Positions 60,086 through 64,000 of a stretch of DNA of 64,000 nt are shown one piece after another. Numbering within the stretch: the first letter of the stretch is position 1; every line of letters starts with the position of its first letter. The notes below the pieces were generated by a model that worked only from the letters and a program-made list of their open reading frames with translations, was not told the origin of the DNA and made no database searches. Source of the DNA: Heliopora coerulea. Its lineage: Eukaryota; Cnidaria; Anthozoa; Scleralcyonacea; Helioporidae. Where the stretch lies: the NCBI GenBank assembly GCA_030142905.1, contig JASJOG010000198.1, forward strand, positions 496,001-560,000. The letters run 5' to 3'. The position numbers were made by a program, and so were the translations under genes.

Positions 60086-61500
60086 CTGCAAGAAAAAACA
60101 GCCAGTACAATGACTATGATTAACATAAAAGAACACGGAAAAAGAACAATTAAAAGTAGTTGGTTATATAAGAATAACTACAAAAATCCAAAAGTACAAA
60201 TGAATGTACTATAACATTAATTCACTCTCTCCCTCAGTCCTTCTCTTGGTCTGCCTGCCTCTCTGTCTCTTTTTGCCTCAGTTAACCATTACAGTAATCC
60301 ATTAGCAGTCCATAGCATCTGACATTGAAAATATGCTTTTAAACACTGTGGTTCATTACTAATTATACTGTTACATTGTTTTTTTAGCTAAAAAAACAAA
60401 AACATGCTGGTTGTTATAAATTCAACATCATATAAAAAATTAGGCTATGAAACACTTTGACATGTACTAACTGCTTTCAAAATCAGGCTGTGAATGGTAA
60501 ATTCTACCTCTTAGTATAGTCCTGTTTACCACCTTCATGCTAAGCCAAAACAGAGAAACATCTTTTCATGCATTGAATCTAATCAATATTTTACCTTAGT
60601 TATACATCTTTTCTAATGCTTAGATATATGTTTGTGTTAACTGGGTGCAGTGGACAATTTTTAAGATAGGCATAACAAGCACATTACAATGTGTAAGTGA
60701 AAACGAGAATTTTTTCATACAGGTAATGTTTCATCACTTTACATGATGAATCATGATGTAACATTCTCAGCATTAGTAGAGTCAGTTCACACTTTAAATT
60801 AGTTATGTAGAATTAGTTCTCACATGTAAATAGTTGTGTAGAACCACTTCCTGTTTGTATATAGGAGTTGACTTTCCTTATTTAGGATACACAATAGAAT
60901 TGTTTCCCATTACTTGGGAAAGAAGTGATGTAGTACTTTATATGGTAGCATGGATGGTCAACCAAGGGTAACAGAATGTGTAAATGGTCAAAAGTAATAT
61001 CAATAGAGACTTGAACCAACAGTTTTGGAGTGTGTTGTTGTCACAACTTGGCCTGTTACTAATTTGATGGAAGGAGTGGGATGTTAGATATGTTAAGAAC
61101 TCTCAAAGGGACAACCTTATGTTAGCCAGGTTTGACCACAATGTTCAGTAAACTAGACCTGTTTAGTCTCATTGCCAAGACTAAGAATGTGGTGCTATCA
61201 TCCCTATGAGGCCATTGACACTTCTAGCGAATTTCCCCACTAATATGATTTCAGTCCAAGGTGGTGTCAGGACATCTTCAACCAAAGTAACAGATGAGTT
61301 ACTTTTGATTGAGGACTGACAGAGAAATCTATCAGACATTAATATGTTTTCCTACCTAGTGTGAATGACCCCTGCAAGGTTTGTCATCATAGACTCATGT
61401 TTATCCCGGATGGGTGTTACCCCATTATGTCCTACTAAGTGATAACCTACATGCATATCCCTTTTCAACTCTAAATTATTATGCATGAGAAAATCCCATC

Positions 61501-62010
61501 CTAACACACATTTGTACTGAATATTATCACCAAGAAATCTCTATAATAGGGACATTTACAATGGATGAATTTTAATTGACTAGTGGTCTGTCCAATAATG
61601 TTTAAACTATCCCCTGTGATGGAGACACATTCATGTTTTTTAGACTTGTAAATAGACTGATGATTAAAGTCAAGAATACTTTCATCATTACAGCAAATGA
61701 AAGACTTCATGGACCCTGCATCTAAAAATGTATGGATAGGGATACCCTCGACAAAACAATTAACAAAAGGGTGGATAATATTACAACTGTCAACACTACT
61801 GCTACTCACATCAGGATGATCACACTTCCTACCAGAATCTGGACCATCCCTTAGCAGTTTATATTACAGTTGTTCTGGCATTGTCAAGCCAAATGTCCGA
61901 TACAACCACAGGAAAAGCAAAGTCAACACTTCTATAATGGGTGGTTTCTTCCTTGGGAGAGAGGCTCTTCAACTCTCATGGGCAAAACGACCAATACCTT
62001 TACAGTTGAA
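61501..62010 (-). pseudogene. Retrotransposon gag-pol relic, unit 3 copy
   Basis: Counterpart of 29679-30200: 102-codon protease-like frame with D-A-G at the active site, preceded by broken zinc-knuckle motifs. Confidence 0.62.
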
Positions 62011-62430
62011 ACATGGGCCTCTGTACCTCCAATTCTTTTGTGAGACCTCAGCTTGGGACAAGCAATCTTTGAATGTCTGTTGCTTCTAGGTTATGGTGGC
62101 AACCATGGCCACTAACTGGGACAGTCACAGTTCATTTGAGTCAGAGGCATTGTTCTTGTCAGGCTGAGATGGCACACTTGTAGCTGAACTTATAGCACAA
62201 TCCTGACAATGCGGACAAATATAACCCTTGATGGTATGATATTGCTGAGTAAACCTAGCTGTGTCAAACAATTCTCATTTTTACTCATGAGTTGTGATGT
62301 GCTCATTATGCCTGCTAAAAAATGGATCTGATAGGTAATAATTTTTATTAAAAGACTTTCCTCCCCACCTTTTATCTCACAAACAATTAACTAGTTTCAG
62401 CCATACAATCTGGGCTCTTTTTCTTTTGTA

Positions 62431-63878
62431 TTCGAATGATGAAAATCAATGCCCAGCAAAAAATTCTTAACACAGGCATATTTGTGTCAAAAGGTTTATT
62501 GAGATCTAACGTTTCGTTGCTTAAGACGCAACATCATCAGAGAATGAGAAAAAGACGATGAGACAATCATTAAAATATTATTACAAAGCTAATTAGCATA
62601 AATTTGGCGTTTGAGAGGAAATAGGAAGTGATGAGATGTCAGAGGTGGCGAAGAGGGTACAGGCAATCAGAATAAGGAAAGAGGAATTGAGCTTGATTGT
62701 GAGTTGAGGGTAGGATTAAGTTTGTGGATGAGTAAGCTTTCCCTGATGAGGAGTTCATGAGTGATTGATGAAGAGGAGTGAGAGAGGATGGTGAAATCGT
62801 CTGATGTAGTGGCATGGCCAGTGTCGTGGTGATGTGATAGAATGTTTGTTGTGGAGGGGTTAGCACGCTCTTTGCCAGTAATGGCTGAGATACCCAAGTG
62901 ATCGGCAATCCGTGTGTGGAGAAGTCGGCTTGTTTGGCCTACATACGACGCATTACAGCATCGACACTTAAAAAGATACACAACACGCGATTTTAAACCA
63001 TTGGGCATCCTGTCCTTAAAAGAAAAGAAGTGTGCTAGGCGGAGCGACGGACGCATTAAAAAAACGAATAGAAATATGAGGGAAGGCCTGTGAGCAAAGC
63101 TTAGGGATTTGTGTTCGAATCTGGAGGCTGTGTTGTCCAGTGAAGGGAAGGCAGAAGTATATAATCTTTTTAGGTGCAAGGGGAACTTTGGGTACGGGTG
63201 AGAATTTGTTGTCTAAAAAACGGCGAATACAATTGTCTAGAAAATTTCGGGGGTAGCCGTTGAGAGAAAATAGTTTCTTAAAATTATCAAGTTCGGAGTG
63301 AAAAGTAATGTAGGTCGAACAAACGTTAAAATAGCGATTTAAAAGAGATATAACTAGACTTTTTTGTAGGTAAACGGAATAAAGCTATCAAAATTTGTAT
63401 ATAGGTCGGTAAAGGTGGATTTGTGAAAGACGGAGGTGGTGAAAGAGCCATTGTCTCGTGTGATTTTAACATCAAGAAATGATAATGACTTGTTAACTTC
63501 ATTTTCAACAGTAAAAACAATATTAGGGTGTTGACGGTTTAAAAAGTTAAGAAAAGCGTTTATGTGGTTATTGGAACGAAACAATAAGAAGCAGTCGTCA
63601 ACATATCTACGATACAAAACAGGTTTAAAGTCAGACGGACAGAGTTCAAGCCAATTTTGTTCATGCCATGAGAGAAAAATATCCGCAAAAAGCGGTCCCA
63701 ACGGAGACCCCATGTCTACACCATCTATTTGTTCGTAGATAATGTTGCGTCTTAAGCAACGAAACGTTAGATCTCAATAAACCTTTTGACACAAATATGC
63801 CTGTGTTAAGAATTTTTTGCTGGGCATTGATTTTCATCATTCGAATACGTTTTCCGCCTGGTTCTTCAATTGCATCGA
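62431..63878 (-). mobile_element. Penelope-like retroelement, 5'-truncated, inserted in unit 3
   Basis: Units 1 and 2 lack it. A 13-bp target duplication, TTTTTCTTTTGTA, flanks it (62418-62430 and 63879-63891). Inverted terminal repeats of about 110 bp run from GTATTCGAATGATGAAAATC at 62428, with the complement ending at 63848; a 30-bp extension follows on the right. On the minus strand a reverse transcriptase piece starts at the MGSPLGPLFADIF motif (63713) and holds the catalytic YVDD at about 63616-63605. A frameshift in an A-run near 63365 and a second in a T-run near 63055 break it before a GIY-YIG endonuclease. RT motifs 1-3 are missing. A hammerhead-like CTGATGA, stem, GAAACGTTAGA lies in the left repeat (62541-62505). 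Confidence 0.93.
62667..63179 (-). pseudogene. GIY-YIG endonuclease part of the Penelope-like element
   Basis: The domain starts near 62991 with RVVYLFKCRCCNASYVGQTSR: V-Y-L-F-K-C for the GIY strand, a CxxC pair, and Y-V-G-Q-T-x-R for the YIG strand with its arginine. It ends with RESLLIHKLNPTLNSQ, containing the catalytic-type glutamate (RES). In these elements the nuclease nicks target DNA to prime reverse transcription. This half of the polyprotein is open, but frameshifts upstream separate it from the reverse transcriptase. Confidence 0.85.
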
Positions 63879-64000
63879 TTTTTCTTTTGTATTTATTCAA
63901 ACCTAATAGTTTAGCAATTCAGTCCATTGCTAGTACTAAACTTCATAAACTTCATTGGTTGCATTTTCCAAATTGCACCACAAAAATTCTGATACAAATT

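Larger units (their letters stand above)
59899..64000. repeat. Tandem array unit 3 (start only)
   Basis: Matches unit 1 from 28081; the last base of the window corresponds to about 30720 of unit 1. In the MICU1 exon 2 region it is closer to unit 1 than to unit 2. The next expected features, MICU1 exon 1 and then MCU copy 3, begin about 200 bp and 1.35 kb beyond the window. Confidence 0.95.

Noticed and set aside
28081..64000. Whole array as an assembly artefact from two haplotypes
   Set aside because: Considered and not fully excluded, but three units with distinct insertions, identical truncated junction elements and a single set of MICU1 exons 3-11 fit true tandem duplication better.

Overview
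This is animal nuclear DNA: spliced genes with GT-AG introns, AT-rich non-coding sequence, and many SINEs, MITE-like palindromes, satellites and Penelope-like retroelements. The repeat style and protein sequences suggest a cnidarian, probably an anthozoan such as a stony coral. That is an inference from pattern, since no database was searched.

The centre of the window is a mitochondrial calcium uniporter locus. A complete 11-exon MICU1-type gene (the EF-hand gatekeeper) runs on the minus strand from 31334 to 17502. Head to head with it, 739 bp between start codons, is a 6-exon MCU gene (the pore subunit) on the plus strand, 32074-36872. Tail to tail with MCU is a single-exon gp130-like class I cytokine-receptor-type gene on the minus strand, 41502-39805. 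This stretch (MICU1 exons 1-2, MCU, receptor) is the unit of a tandem array: unit 1 28081-43852, unit 2 43853-59898, and unit 3 from 59899 past the window end.

Each unit begins 21 nt past the donor of MICU1 exon 2, so units 2 and 3 carry only the 5' part of MICU1. Exons 3-11 exist once. Both MCU copies have in-frame stops at different sites: two adjacent stops in exon 3 of copy 1, and a TGA in exon 5 of copy 2. No fully intact MCU is therefore seen; an intact one may lie to the right. MICU1 is the only uniporter gene that reads through completely.

Layout: 1-17.5 kb has no convincing gene, only minisatellites, satellites, palindromes, decayed retroelement pieces and a local segmental duplication. 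17.5-31.3 kb is MICU1, its introns loaded with microsatellites, a Penelope-like remnant and SINE pieces. 31.3-43.85 kb holds the promoter interval, MCU copy 1 and receptor copy 1. 43.85-59.9 kb repeats this with its own insertions. 59.9-64 kb starts unit 3 and carries a Penelope-like insertion with 13-bp target duplications.

Many palindromic elements share a hammerhead-ribozyme-like core (CTGANGA ... GAAACGTYA). One sits exactly at the array junction and may have taken part in the duplication.
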